Source of the DNA: Dugong dugon
Taxonomy: Eukaryota > Chordata > Mammalia > Sirenia > Dugongidae
Assembly: GCA_030035585.1 (NCBI GenBank)
Contig: CM057475.1
Span: 6,986,100 to 7,050,099 of the forward strand
DNA: 64,000 bases
Direction of reading: 5' to 3'
Every line of letters starts with the position of its first letter. Within the stretch, counting starts at the first letter, position 1. Positions 10,694 through 20,977 of the stretch are shown here, piece after piece. The notes beneath the pieces are model-generated. The model did no database searches, was not told the origin of the DNA, and saw nothing but the letters and a program-made list of their open reading frames with translations. A program made the translations under genes and the position numbers.

Positions 10694-12835
10694 TGCCTGG
10701 GACAGGCACTTTGTCATCTGCTTCATTCCTTCCACAAAATAGAATGAGCAGATATGACTGCAGTCTCACAAGACCTGAGGTTGACACCAGCCAGGGTCCA
10801 ATGTTACAGAAGCTGAGGCTGAGCGGGGATTGACCCAGGCTGCCTGTACCTCACTGCACATGTCTGTCCTCAGATCCTGGTCTGAGAGTATCAAGCTGTG
10901 GCCCCATGGCTGGGCTCGGCTCCTGCGCCCAGGTGTCCTTGTCCTCCTGGGCCTGGCCCTGCAGACAGGCCTTTTGTTCATGAGGTCCTTGGCTTTGGAC
11001 CTCAGGGAGCGATCACGCTGCATCTCCCTATGGCCCCTCTGTCATGTCCACTGCGTTGGGGGCTTTGGCACTGAGCCCTGCTCTCACTCTGGCTACCCCT
11101 CCATGGCCGACAACTGTCAGGCACTGCAGCCCAACCCAGGAGGCCAGCAGGGATTCCTGTCACAGATGTGGCCTTCTTCTCCTGTCCCTGTCCTGCCTTG
11201 CAGAGCCTCTCTCAGCTCTGGCCACCCTGTATACTCTGCTCTCAGCCTTGGGCCCTCAGCTGGCCTCGTCTGCAAGGGCCTCACAGTGTCTCTGCTCCTC
11301 TGCACTGCGGGTGGAGCAGCTCCCCTCCTTCAGCTAATGGAGAGCTGCTCCTGGAAGTCTGGGGATGCACTGGACGCTTGCTTCATTGCCACCAGGAGGA
11401 AGGAGGATGCACCAGGCAGCCAGCTGTATCTCTCTGACTGATGTGCACTCGGGAGTGGCCCTAGCAGTGATTGCTTCCTCCTGGCCTCCTCCACAGGGGC
11501 CTGCTCAGCCCACGGCCCCGACCGCTGAAGGCTCCCGGCTCCGTGGGCGCACTCAGCTACTGCACCACGGGTGCTGGCATCCTCCCAGCCATGGACTGGG
11601 CCTCCACATGACACCCCACATGGTCGGATCTCTTCCACCCCTCCACTACTGCTCGGCCTCACCCCACCTGTGAGGGGGGGCCACTTTGTGGACCTGTCAC
11701 CAAGCCTGCTTCCCACTCCCAGGACCACAGCTCAGAATGTCCAGCACCATCTCTCATTCCTAACAACCCTCACGGGCACCGCCTGTGAGCTGAGCACTGG
11801 GCGACAGCCCTCACCCTTCCTCTCGCCTGGCCCCCACCCCCACAGGCCCATAGCAATGGCAGCTCCTCCTCCTGGCCTCCAAGCTGCCTGAGAGCTTGGC
11901 CTGTTCTTCCTCCCCAGCCCAGCCTGCCCTGTGCCTTTGCCAGTACCACCCTGCTTCTTATAATGCCCTCTTTCCATCTCAACAAGGTCAAGGCACATCT
12001 GCCTGCCAGGTCTTAGTCTAGGGCCCCCTCCTTCAGCCAGGGTGTCACCATGCGTTCCCTAGGGCATGGGGCGTCTCTTTACTGCCTCTAGTCCTCTTCC
12101 CTCAAGTTATATGTGTTTGCACACACATATGCGCTCTAAGGTAGCACCCTCTTTCCATTTTCCTCTGATATGGGGGAAACGAGAGGCAGTCCCCAGGAAA
12201 TGCTTGTTGAGTGAATGAACCCAAGAGCCTCTGGCCAGCAGACACCCCAGCCTGCGTAAATGCTGTGAGTCGTGTTTGGAAAGACAGCAGGCCCAGCCTG
12301 GTTATTTATGACCCTGCTTCTTGGCCCTCCTGTGAGTGGTGCTCTCTGGTCTTTAATGCATGCTCTGCCCTTGTAGTACAGACTGACTAGGGGATTGCAA
12401 ATGGGCTGGCTGCTGATGCCTTCTCCAGACAGTGCCAGGTGGTGAGACCCTTGGCCTCTGGGTCGGGCACGTGACCTTCCCACCCAGGAGGGCTGCTCTG
12501 GACCTGTGATGCATTTCCCCTGCCACTGTCCCCTTGGCAAAGACCTCAGAACACTCAGAGACATCAGTCTGTCCTAGCTGTCCATCACGCACTAGTTTTG
12601 CTATAGTTGAAAACCACCCAGATTTTCCAAATATTTATCTTTCAGTTGACTCACTGTCTCCCTGGAGGGCAGATGACCCAGGGTCCTGAGACACTGAGCC
12701 CACTTTCTTGCTCTTCCCAGCTCTGAGCTAACTGGGTGGGGACATCCCACTCAGGTCTCTGCACGGCTTGGAGAAATATGGGAAGGACTCACACCCCTGC
12801 TGGCTTGTAGAAAAGAAATCTTGGGGAGGTGAGTT

Positions 12836-13740
12836 GATATTTATTAAATTGTGTCCCCAAAACAGTTATGTTGAAGTCCTAGCCCTTGTACCTGTAAATA
12901 TGACCTTGTTTAGAAATGGAGGTTGTCATGGATTGAATTGTGTCCCCCCAAAATATCTGTCAACTTAGCTGGGTCATGATTCCTAGTATTGTATGATTGT
13001 CTACCATTTTATCATCTGATGTGATTTCCCTGTGTGTTGTAAATTCTATCACTATGATGTAATAAAATGGATTAGCGGCAGTTATGCTGATGAGGTATAC
13101 AAGATTAGATAGTATATTAAGACAATCTCTTTTGAGATATAAAAGAGAGAAGCGAGCAGAGACACATGGGAACCTCATACCACCAAGAAAGCAGTGCCGG
13201 GAGCAGAGCGTATCCTTTGGACCTGAGGTTCCTGCGCTGAGATGTTCCCAGAACAAAGGAAGATTTATGACAAGGACCTTCCTCCAGAGCTGACAGAGAA
13301 AGCCTTCCCCCTGGAGCTGACACCCTGAATTTGGACTTGTAACCTACTAGACTGTGAGAGACTAAACCTCTCTTTGTTAAAGCATCCACTTGTGGCATTT
13401 CTGTTAGAGCGGCACTAGATGACTAAGACAGAAGTTTTCATACCAGAATAGGTGGGTCCTCAACCTAGTTACTTCTGAGTGGTGTCTTATAAAAAGAGCA
13501 GAATAGATACAGAGCCACATTTACAGGAGGGACAGATGTCACATGAGGCCCCATCTACAAGTAAAGGAATGCCCAGGCCTGCCGGCAGACACCAGAAACT
13601 GGGAACGACAGCTCCACAGAGGGAATCAACAGAGCCACGACCCTGATGTAGACTTTCAGCCTCCGGAACTGTTCTCTGTTCTTTAAGTCCATTCACTTGT
13701 GCTATTGTTTGTTACAGCTGCGCTAGGCTGCTTAGCCACC
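12836..13740 (+). mobile_element. Old ERVL-MaLR-type LTR, split by a younger LTR
   Basis: The left part (12836-12923, 'attgtgtccccaaaacagtt') and right part (13431-13740, 'ggtgtcttataaaaagagca' through 'ctattgtttgttacagctgc') match the two ends of an MST/MLT-like LTR. The younger LTR at 12924-13430 lies between them. No internal retroviral genes are present. The subfamily is not certain. Confidence 0.6.
12924..13430 (+). mobile_element. Solo LTR, ERVL-MaLR-like, nested
   Basis: Runs from 'tgtcatggattgaattgtgt' to 'gactaagaca', so it has TG...CA termini. It contains 'agatataaaagagagaagcg', a possible TATA region. The flanks 'gaggt' and 'gaagt' differ by one base and would be a 5-bp target-site duplication, typical of ERVL elements. 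A related copy lies at 48966-49376. Confidence 0.65.
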
Positions 13741-14099
13741 CCAGACCCTCAGACAGCCACCTGAGTTTGATTTTACTAAAGAGGCAGGTGAATTTCCTTT
13801 TGAGGAGTTTTGGAAGGCTTGGGGTGGGAAGGAGACACTTAGATTGAAAGCAATATCTTCAATACCAGTTCCAAGCATTAAGAGGTACCTGGAATTCCTC
13901 AGCGGGGCTCAACTACCCCATGAGCCCTGCATTATGTACATGGGAAACAAAAGCCACACAGTGTCAAGACTTCCCTAGAGCACTACAGCTTAAAGTCAAC
14001 CTGTGGACCTGTGGCCCTTGGCCTCTGTGTAAGGATGGGCACTAGGAAGAGCCTGCCCAGCCAAAGCCTGCAGGGACCCCCTACCTGCTGTGGGTACAG
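13741..14099. other. Unique spacer between LTR and minisatellite
   Basis: No gene or repeat was recognised in this stretch. Confidence 0.5.
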
Positions 14100-14830
14100 A
14101 GATGGGGCAGACAGGTAGGCTGGGAGGGGGCAGAGGGGGGCAGGCACACTGAAGCAGGTGGGCTGGGAGGGGGCAGATGAGTGGGCAGGCAAGTGGGCCA
14201 GGAGGGGACAGATGGGGAGGCAGGCACACTGAGGCAGGTGGGCCAGGAGGGAGCAGATTGGGGGGGTGGGCAGGCACACTGAGGTAGGTGGGCCAGGAGG
14301 GGGCAGATGGGTGGGTAGGCAAGTGGGCCAGGAGCGGCCAGATGGGGAGGCAGGCACACTGAGGCAGGTTGGCCAGGAGGTGGCAGATGGGGGCGGGGGG
14401 GCAGGCACAGAGGCAGGTACGCCGGGAGGGGACAGATGGGGGGGCAGGCACACTGAGGCAGGTACGCTGGGAGGGGACAGATGGGGGGGCAGGCAGGTGG
14501 GCCGGGAGGGGGCAGAGTAGGGCAGGCAGGTGGGCCAGGAAGGGGCAGATGGGGGGGGGCAGGCAGGTGGGCCAGGAGGGGACAGATGCTGGGGTAGGCA
14601 CACTGAGGCAGGTGGGCCAGGAGGGGGCAGATGGGGGGCAGGTAGGTGGGCTGGGAGGGGGCAGAGGGGGGTAGGCAGGTGGGCTGGGAGGGGGCAGAGG
14701 GGGGTAGGCAGGTGGGCTGGGAAGCGGCAGATGGGGGGGCAGGCAGGTAGGCCAGGAGAGGGCAGGGGGTGGGGGCAGGCAAGTGTGCCTGGAGGGGGCA
14801 GAGTGGGGCAAGCAAACTGAGGCAGGTGTA
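14100..14830. repeat. G-rich minisatellite (about 18 units)
   Basis: Tandem array with a core like 'ccaggagggggcagatgggg'. Cores start near 14119, 14168, 14199, 14243, 14292, 14330, 14372, 14421, 14469, 14501, 14536, 14571, 14618, 14653, 14688, 14721, 14753 and 14791. Spacing falls into two classes, about 31-38 and 42-49 bases; the longer class carries an extra 'cacactgaggcaggt'. The plus strand is G-rich with many runs of four or more G. The minus strand reads open in all three frames as Pro/Cys/Ser/Ala-rich peptides, the mark of a low-complexity repeat rather than a gene. Confidence 0.93.
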
Positions 14831-15119
14831 TCGCTGGCAGACTGACTCCCCAACTCCACGATGGGCTTCACTCTTGCCAGCACCCCGTAGCCCAGCCTCC
14901 TTAGAAATGGCCACTCACGCCCATGACCCCGTCCACTGTGAGCAAGACAAAGGGAGAAGCTGGTTCCCTAGAGGAGGCAGGGGCTGAGAAACACCCTGAA
15001 GGTGGGCAGTGCTTCCCTGAGGCTTTTCTGTCTTTCTAAATACGAAGATGCAAATACCCAAGTGGAAAATGGCGATGATTTTAAACTCAAGAGCCTTCTC
15101 ACATTTGGAAAAGAGTTAC
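14831..15119. other. Unique sequence beyond the probable WDFY4 3' end
   Basis: No gene or repeat recognised. It lies between the minisatellite and the candidate poly(A) signal of WDFY4. Confidence 0.45.
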
Positions 15120-15125
15120 TTTAAT
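15120..15125 (-). terminator. WDFY4: Candidate WDFY4 poly(A) signal ATTAAA
   Basis: Plus-strand TTTAAT reads ATTAAA on the gene strand, about 380 bases after the stop codon. It is the commonest variant of the AATAAA hexamer. No transcript evidence is available and other signals further downstream are possible. Confidence 0.3.
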
Positions 15126-15505
15126 AAAATAAAGACAATACCTATTTCTCATCAGTTTCCAGTAAACGACCCAATTTTTTTTTTCAATGCAATAAGCCCT
15201 CTGATAAGGCGGCTAAGGAGTAATTTCACGTGAAGCGTGGCTTCAGCTTCTATCATCGAGCAGCCCAAAGACCCCTGAACACCTGCTCTTATCCATCTTG
15301 CAGAGGCACATCCTTCTGGAAGCAGAGGTGGAGTCCTTGGGGCCGCGGAGGGGGAACGGTAGGCCCTGGGACCGCGGAGGGGGAACGGTAGGCCCTGGGG
15401 GCTCCCTTGGCCGTCGAGCTCAGGTCCAGCATCACCGCCACACTGCACCTGGTGCTGCTGCCCTCAGAACGCACCAAAGGAGGGTCCAGTGTGGTCTCTT
15501 TCCTC
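15126..15505 (-). other. WDFY4: Probable WDFY4 3' untranslated region
   Basis: Sequence between the stop codon and the candidate poly(A) signal. Translation past the stop in the gene frame gives no cysteine pairs and nothing resembling a FYVE zinc finger. It contains a 29-base tandem duplication at 15343-15400. Confidence 0.4.
15343..15400. repeat. Two-copy 29-bp tandem duplication in 3'UTR
   Basis: The unit beginning 'ccgcggagggggaacggtag' starts at 15343 and again at 15372. The copies are nearly identical, so the duplication is recent. Confidence 0.9.
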
Positions 15506-15572
15506 CTACCCGTCTGCAGACCAGCAGAAGATTCTCCCCTTCTCGTCACCAACCAGGAGTTTGGTCTGGTTT
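15506..15572 (-). CDS. WDFY4: WDFY4 last coding exon with stop codon
   Basis: Encodes the end of the WD40 propeller: NQTKLLVGDEKGRIFCWSAD plus glycine, then TAG (plus-strand cta at 15506-15508). The first base completes an arginine codon (AG|A) begun in the previous exon. The acceptor is a pyrimidine-rich tract ending 'ttcccaag'. The GDE-GRIF-W pattern is a closing WD blade strand. Confidence 0.96.
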
Positions 15573-16164
15573 CTTGGGAAGAGAATGGAAAGATAAGGTG
15601 TTGGGGTAAGCCTGTGACTCCGTCACTTGGGAAGCTGCAACACAGGGGCTCAGTGGGACCCACAGCCCACACCCAGCCTCATCTCCTTGGAGCAGGGGCA
15701 GGGAGGGTGAGAGCCTAGGGAACTTGTGAGCTGTGAGGAATGGCTCCCAAAGGACTGAGAGGGAGCTCCAAGTGGCCCAGGCCCCAGGGCCTTTTTCTCT
15801 CCAAATTCACCAGGTGTCCCCTGTCCTGTGAGCCAGTCCTCAGGGCAGAATGGATTTCAAGTTCTCCAGCAAAGAGTGCAGTACTGGGCTCTCCCTCCCT
15901 GTCCCCATGCCCTCCCCTGCCCCTCCCTCCTCAACCTGGCACCTGAAACACTGTGTGATTCCCCCCTCGTGGGAAGTTGGAATGGCTTCCTCCAGGACAG
16001 TGAGGAAGGAAGAACACGGCTGCTAAATGCCAACAACCTCTTGAGACTAAACTTCCTAGTTGTAGATGGGGTTAGCAGTAGCAACCACCTCCCTGGGATA
16101 CAGGGAGGAACTAAATAACTAAATAACATATACACAGCGAAGTATCTGACACTTGTCATTCTAT

Positions 16165-16433
16165 ACTGTTGTCAGTGGCTTTCCAGCTGGCCCCCAACTC
16201 ATGGCAATCCCATGCCCAATGGACTGAAAAGTTGCCCGGTCCTGCAACATCCCCATGATCAGAGAAAGGCCATCCTAGTCTGGAAGCTCTGCTGAAACCT
16301 GCTCAGCCTCAGAGCAATGTGCAAGCCTCCACTGACAGATGGGGGTAGCTGTGCATGAGGTGCTTTGTCTGGAATGGAACAAGGTCTTCCACATAGAAGG
16401 TGAGAGTTTTACCACTGAACCACCAATTGCCTC
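16165..16433 (-). mobile_element. Non-autonomous RTE-derived element
   Basis: Reverse copy. 'gttgtcagtggctttccagc' is the reversed tail region and 'gtcccagactag'-type sequence is represented by 'ccatcctagtctggaagctc'. It ends near 'taccactgaaccaccaattg', as does the copy at 18902-19254. Confidence 0.65.
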
Positions 16434-16742
16434 ATGTCAAAAGGCATTTTCTGTTAATGTAGGACAATTATTATACCAAATGTTACCTGGGTATTGGAAA
16501 TCAGGACAGAAGTCCTCTTTAGAATAAAATTACAAAACAATATATTCTATTCTACTTTTTGGATTACTTTATGAATTCTTAATATCCAAGAGAGAGCAAG
16601 AGCAAGAACTCCTAGAGAGCCCTGCACGGCCACCTCGCCTGTCTTTCATGCCTGGGACCCTCCTGGTTGTGTGCAGTGAGGCGGCCTCGCAGGCAAGGCG
16701 GCCTGAGCCCAGGGCCTCTGGTCCTGCCTAGAGGTGGCCATG

Positions 16743-16756
16743 GCGCCCTCTGCTGG
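16743..16756 (-). promoter_or_regulatory. Perfect-consensus CTCF binding motif
   Basis: On the minus strand the sequence is CCAGCAGAGGGCGC, followed by C, which matches every position of the core consensus CCASYAGRKGGCRSY. It lies 28 bases from the nearest coding exon, in the intron. Occupancy cannot be judged from sequence. Confidence 0.6.
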
Positions 16757-16784
16757 AGGCCTGGAGGAACCAGGCAGGGGTTAC

Positions 16785-16896
16785 CTGGACACGGACAAAG
16801 CCGTCACTGCAGGGCTGGTCTTACTGGGCTTTCCTGTCAAAGCGACACTGACATCCAGCTCTCGGCACAGGGCCAGATTCTTCTCCCACCTGTGAC
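16785..16896 (-). CDS. WDFY4: WDFY4 penultimate coding exon
   Basis: Encodes HRWEKNLALCRELDVSVALT and continues through a GKPSKTSPAVTALSVS segment, part of the last WD40 blade. The first two bases complete a glycine codon and the last two (AG) open an arginine codon. Borders are 'cccacag' acceptor and 'gtaacc' donor. Confidence 0.95.
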
Positions 16897-17039
16897 CTGT
16901 GGGCAGAGTCCAAGAGGATGTTTAGAAAACCCTGAGTGGCTTCACACATGTGCACATCTGTACAGAGGAATGCAGACACACACGCACATATTTACATTTG
17001 TGGTCAGCAAGTTGTTAGATTGAGGGGGAAATATATTTA

Positions 17040-17370
17040 ATCTCGGCCTGTGCTGTTGGAAAAAGGGCGTCCCAATTTAATTTGCAGGCTGTGATAGTTA
17101 CATGTGCTGACGTGCTGCGGTATCCATTGTGGACCAAATTGGATTTGTGTATTATTGCTTTCTAAATTGCATGCCTAGTTCAGCAGAATTGTTCATCAGT
17201 GTTTACTGGCTTTATGCTTAATAAGATACCCCACAATACCTTGCTGCTGGGACGTAATGCTGCCTGTAATTGCCTAGTAAAAATAAATTGCATAAAGTAG
17301 GCATTATCAACTTATCTAAACCCTCACACACCACAATCAGTAATTAAATGCTGAGAACATTTTTTCAAAG
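17040..17370. promoter_or_regulatory. Candidate conserved intronic element
   Basis: 330 bases of repeat-free, AT-rich sequence in the intron before the penultimate exon. It holds several TAATT homeodomain-type cores, a TTGCATAA octamer/CEBP-like word and a reversed GATA site (cttatct at 17311-17317). No coding frame is present. Conservation is inferred from texture only. Confidence 0.3.
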
Positions 17371-18901
17371 ACTATAACTCGATGATTGTTACTTCACTCA
17401 TTTTAATGACTGCATTTGGGGACAGGCAGGGATTCCTTCCGTGTGAAGCGTGGGATGGAGGGACAGCCGGCGGGACACAGCCCTGCAGGCCCTCTAATGT
17501 CATCAGGGCAGGAAAGACCCTGCTGCCCCGGCTACCCCGGGGTGGCCACCTCTGTGTGCACACAGGCCTGTGTGCCAGGAAAAGCAATAGGGGTGCAAAG
17601 GGGGGCTGCCCTGAAGCAGAACAAGGCATTTTCAAATTTGTGCACAACTCCAAACAAGCTTTTCTCAAGCACTTGTAATGTATCAGATTGAGTCCCAATC
17701 TATGGAGTGATCCCTGAAATAAATTGTGCTCAACTGGGTTGGTCCTTGCTGCAAATGACAAATGAATTAAAGGCAGAAATCAGATTGTATCTGCCCACAA
17801 ATGCAGTATCTTTAATATCTTCAAAGATCTAGTTTCTTGCACCTTAAGACATTAGAGGGATGCAACAATATACATACAAGAGGACACAGGTGAAAAGGCC
17901 ATGTGTCATGCCCAGTACTGGCTCCTGTACAACAAAATTGTTCTGGGCAATATTAGAGAACATGCTTCCTTATTAAAGAACTCCAGTGGATTAGGTTTGA
18001 TTGTCTGCCCATAGATTTGTTAACTCTAAACTGTGGCCCAGGCCAATTTTTATGACTATGTCTGTGCCCTCATGTCACTTCATCAGAATCCTCCCTTGCA
18101 CTGTAATCAGAACCCCGGCAATTCATTCTATGAGGCAGTGGTGACCTCAGATGAGGACAATCAGGAGGGGAAGGATGTGGACCTAGGAGCCCTGTGGGTC
18201 TGGAACCATCTTGTAAATTTTCTAATGTCATCAGCTAGTGTGTTCAGAGACAAGGAACTCGTAGGAGTCTGAGAAAATTATCACCACGACCTGCATTTTG
18301 TTGAGCAGATTCTTGTCTATGTCTATGCTTTTTGACATCAGCACTCTGCAAGTTAGGAATTATGAGAAGTACCTCCCTTTGGCAGAGGAGGAAATTGAGG
18401 TCTAGAGAAGTTGCTGGTGACAGAGCTGGGTCCAGAGCCTTCTTCCTGACTCCCAGCTCACTTCTCATTTCACTAGATCCCTTACCAACGAGCACAGCCT
18501 CATCACAACTGTTGATCTTGAACAGAAACTGAGTCACTGGCATTTCCAGAGCCAGTGGGATGGCCTTGATGTGTCCTTTGTACATCTGCATATCAACCCA
18601 CCCACCCAGCCAGCATTCTCTCTCAGACACGCATTATCAGCCATGGGCTGAGCTAATGCCTTTAGCCTAATGGGCCTTGAGAGCTTCAGAAATTAGCAGG
18701 TGAGCCCAAGACTGAAATGGAGTGCTCTAGTGCTCATCATAGAACATGGATCATGTGCTAGTTCTGCTCCAAGTGGGTGGGGAGAGGGGAGAGTGTGGCC
18801 CTGGCTCTCACAAGAAGTGCTTAGAGCTCCTGAGAATACACAAGCCCCATACTTCTTCCCTTTCCTGCTGAGATGCACTGATTCCTATGGTCCCAAAGTT
18901 G

Positions 18902-19254
18902 TGGTTGTTGTTGGCTGCCATTGAGTCAGCTCCCTATGGAGACGCCATGCATAACAGAACAAAACACTGCCTGGTCCTGTGCTGTATACAAGATTGGCTG
19001 TAGATCAGACCACTGTGATCATAGGGCTTTCATTGGCTGATTTTCAAAGTAGATCACCAGGCCTTTCTTCCTAGTCCCTTAGTCTGGACGCTCCATAGCA
19101 TCATAGCAAGCTTCATCATAGAAACATTATAGTAACACACAAGCCTCCACTGACAGAGAGTTAGTGGCTGTACATGAGGTACACTGGCCAGGAATCAAAC
19201 CCAGGTCTCCCGCACAGAAAGCAAAAATTCTACCACTGAACCACCAATGCCCTG
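18902..19254 (-). mobile_element. Non-autonomous RTE-derived element
   Basis: Reverse copy from 'ttgttggctgccattgagtc' to 'ctaccactgaaccaccaatg'. It contains 'agatcaccaggcctttcttc' and 'cctccactgacagagagtta', matching the copies at 16165 and 27598. Confidence 0.75.
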
Positions 19255-19756
19255 GTCCCAAAGTATCCTAGAGCTATTAGGACCAGTGGACTGTGGCTGG
19301 ATGCAGTTGTAGACGCTTGTGGGTCATTGCTCTGGGTCAGCCCAGGCTGTTGAGGAGGGCCCCTGAATGGTGATCTCTTGCAGGAAGGGGTTCCCAAGGC
19401 AGAACACAGGCCCTGCCACAGAGGAAAGGCCGCCAGTGCCCGCTCACATGGAGGGGGAAGTCGTGAGTGAAGGGCTCAGTGAGTCAAGGAGTGTGTGATG
19501 CATTTTAGAAATTTGCTGACTGAAAATGGTTTCTCTCTTCAGAAGGCAGCCTCCAGCAATCCAGGAAATTCTCTTCTGTGCACGATAACAGGTTCCAGAA
19601 TGCAAAACAAATGGGGCTACCAGAGGGCTGCAATCGCAGGAGACTCCTCATTCCATATTAACATATCTTTTAATTATGGGACCCAGGAAACATGTCTCAG
19701 CTCTGGGCCAAAGAGCAGGGGACAATCTCCGGTGATGACGAAGCTTAGATGGAAGG

Positions 19757-19950
19757 TTGGCTGTACTGGAGAAGGAAAGGGTGACGGTGGGCACCCTGAT
19801 GACAGCTGTGGCAATAACCGAGGAGGGGACAGCTTTGGCGGTGGTTACTGTGGATGTGGTGATTATGGTAGCAGCGGCATCATCTGCAGGGAAGATCGTT
19901 CTGGCTGTGGCTGTTCTGGTGACAGTAGTGGTACATTGTTGGGTGCTTTT
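19757..19950 (+). repeat. Degenerate GGT/GTG-rich trinucleotide tract
   Basis: Irregular GTGGTN and GNTGTG words run for about 190 bases and read open as Gly/Ser/Cys-rich or Val/Ala-rich peptides in different frames. They abut a MIR-like fragment (about 19950-20100). The pattern is that of a decayed microsatellite, not a gene. Confidence 0.5.
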
Positions 19951-20100
19951 GGGTACGTTACTGAACCCCTCTGTGCCTCAGTTTTCTCATCTGTCATACG
20001 GGTGTAATGTAACATCTACCTTGTAAGGTTGCTGCGAGAAATAAGGAATTCATGTACACGCTCTGCATGGAGCTTGCTCCTAGTCAGCCCTCTGCCACCG
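19950..20100. mobile_element. MIR-like fragment
   Basis: Contains 'ctgtgcctcagttttctcat' and 'ttgtaaggttgctgcgagaa', the conserved core of MIR. Confidence 0.7.
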
Positions 20101-20892
20101 TGGTGCCTAAATGCTGGTCATGGTGGTGGTGGGGGCGGTGGCTGTGCTGGCAGAAGGTGAGACAGATTTTCTCGTGGGACAGATTTTCTCACTTCAGTCC
20201 CATCTGGTACAACCGAAAGGGGGCCTTCTTCAGAATGTGGATCTCTTACTCTGGTGCACACCAATACCCACCTGGGAAGCCTGGCAGACCTATAATCCCC
20301 TCCCCCACTGCCAAAATCCTTTTTCAGCGGGTTGGGTTGAGGAACAGGACCCAGGATCTACATTTTTAGTAAGTATCCTAGTGACTCTGATGCAGATGAT
20401 GCTCAGGCTCTCTCAACAGGGAGTTGTGTGGTTAAGCCAGGGTCTAGGTGGCAGGCTGGGGCAGGGTGGGGCCACTTCCTCTTCTCTGGGCATACAGCAG
20501 AGTCCTTCCTTTGTTCCTGTCTGCAGCCCAGCTGTCCAGGCCGACAGAGGGAGTTTGGCATTTGCGAGTCATCCCGGCAGATAGAGAGCTCCCCCTCCTG
20601 AAGCTCAGGAGCTCCCAAGAACCACCAGGGCCCCTGTCCCTCACCAAGGAGCATCACAGAGCATGTGGAGGCCCGGGACTCAACAAGGCTTCTCCACCTG
20701 CTTCACATTCCATCAGCAGCTCCCAGTCCAGGACTCACCCCCTTCCCCTCGGAAAACCTGGCTGCAATCCCAAGAGCGGCTCAGCTTCTTTGGGCCCCAC
20801 AGGCCTGGTGGAGCTACAGCAGCCTGGGGCTGCTGGCAGAGGGGGAAGGGAGGGACAGGCCAGGGCAGGCTGCACCCCTAATGGGCAGGTAC

Positions 20893-20977
20893 CTCCGGGG
20901 CTTGGAGACTGAGCTGAGGGCTCCTCTGCCACTGCGTGCTGTGAAGCAGACATCTTCACGTCCTCAGTCTTCCAAAT
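20893..20977 (-). CDS. WDFY4: WDFY4 coding exon (linker between WD blades)
   Basis: Starts IWKTEDVKM, completing a WD blade whose dipeptide is split from the previous exon, then a Ser/Pro/Glu-rich loop ending SPSPG. The last base opens a glycine codon. Acceptor 'ttgaacag', donor 'gtacct'. The loop diverges more than the blades, as expected for a surface linker. Confidence 0.94.

Larger units (their letters stand above)
8160..12835. other. Unique, partly GC-rich intergenic sequence
   Basis: This is the main repeat-poor stretch downstream of WDFY4. It holds an (AC)n tract at 9243-9324 and GC-rich sequence at about 10.0-12.0 kb with many overlapping open frames on both strands (the longest is 203 codons at 10830-11441). 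None shows a recognisable family. Open frames are expected where GC content is high, so no gene is called. Unannotated non-coding RNA cannot be excluded. Confidence 0.5.
15573..16784 (-). other. WDFY4: WDFY4 last intron
   Basis: 1.2 kb. It contains a reverse RTE-derived element (16165-16433) and a perfect-consensus CTCF motif (16743-16756), otherwise unique sequence. Confidence 0.85.

Noticed and set aside
10830..11441. Plus-strand open frame of 203 codons
   Set aside because: It lies in GC-rich sequence with equally long frames on other phases and the opposite strand. No recognisable domain or splice signal was found.
14100..14830. CRISPR-like regular array
   Set aside because: Units are contiguous and diverging with no unique spacers, in a mammalian genome. 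It is a minisatellite.
13983..14914. Three overlapping minus-strand open frames of 206-295 codons, Pro/Cys/Ser/Ala-rich
   Set aside because: All three frames are open together because the minisatellite is C-rich and poor in stop words. No start context, splice signal or family supports a protein.
15289..15672. Minus-strand frame spanning the last exon in a different phase
   Set aside because: The conserved WD40 residues are in another frame. This one is a shadow.
19495..20007. 170-codon plus-strand frame with Gly/Ser/Cys-rich middle
   Set aside because: The composition comes from a degenerate GGT-type repeat that also reads open in another frame, and it ends in a MIR.
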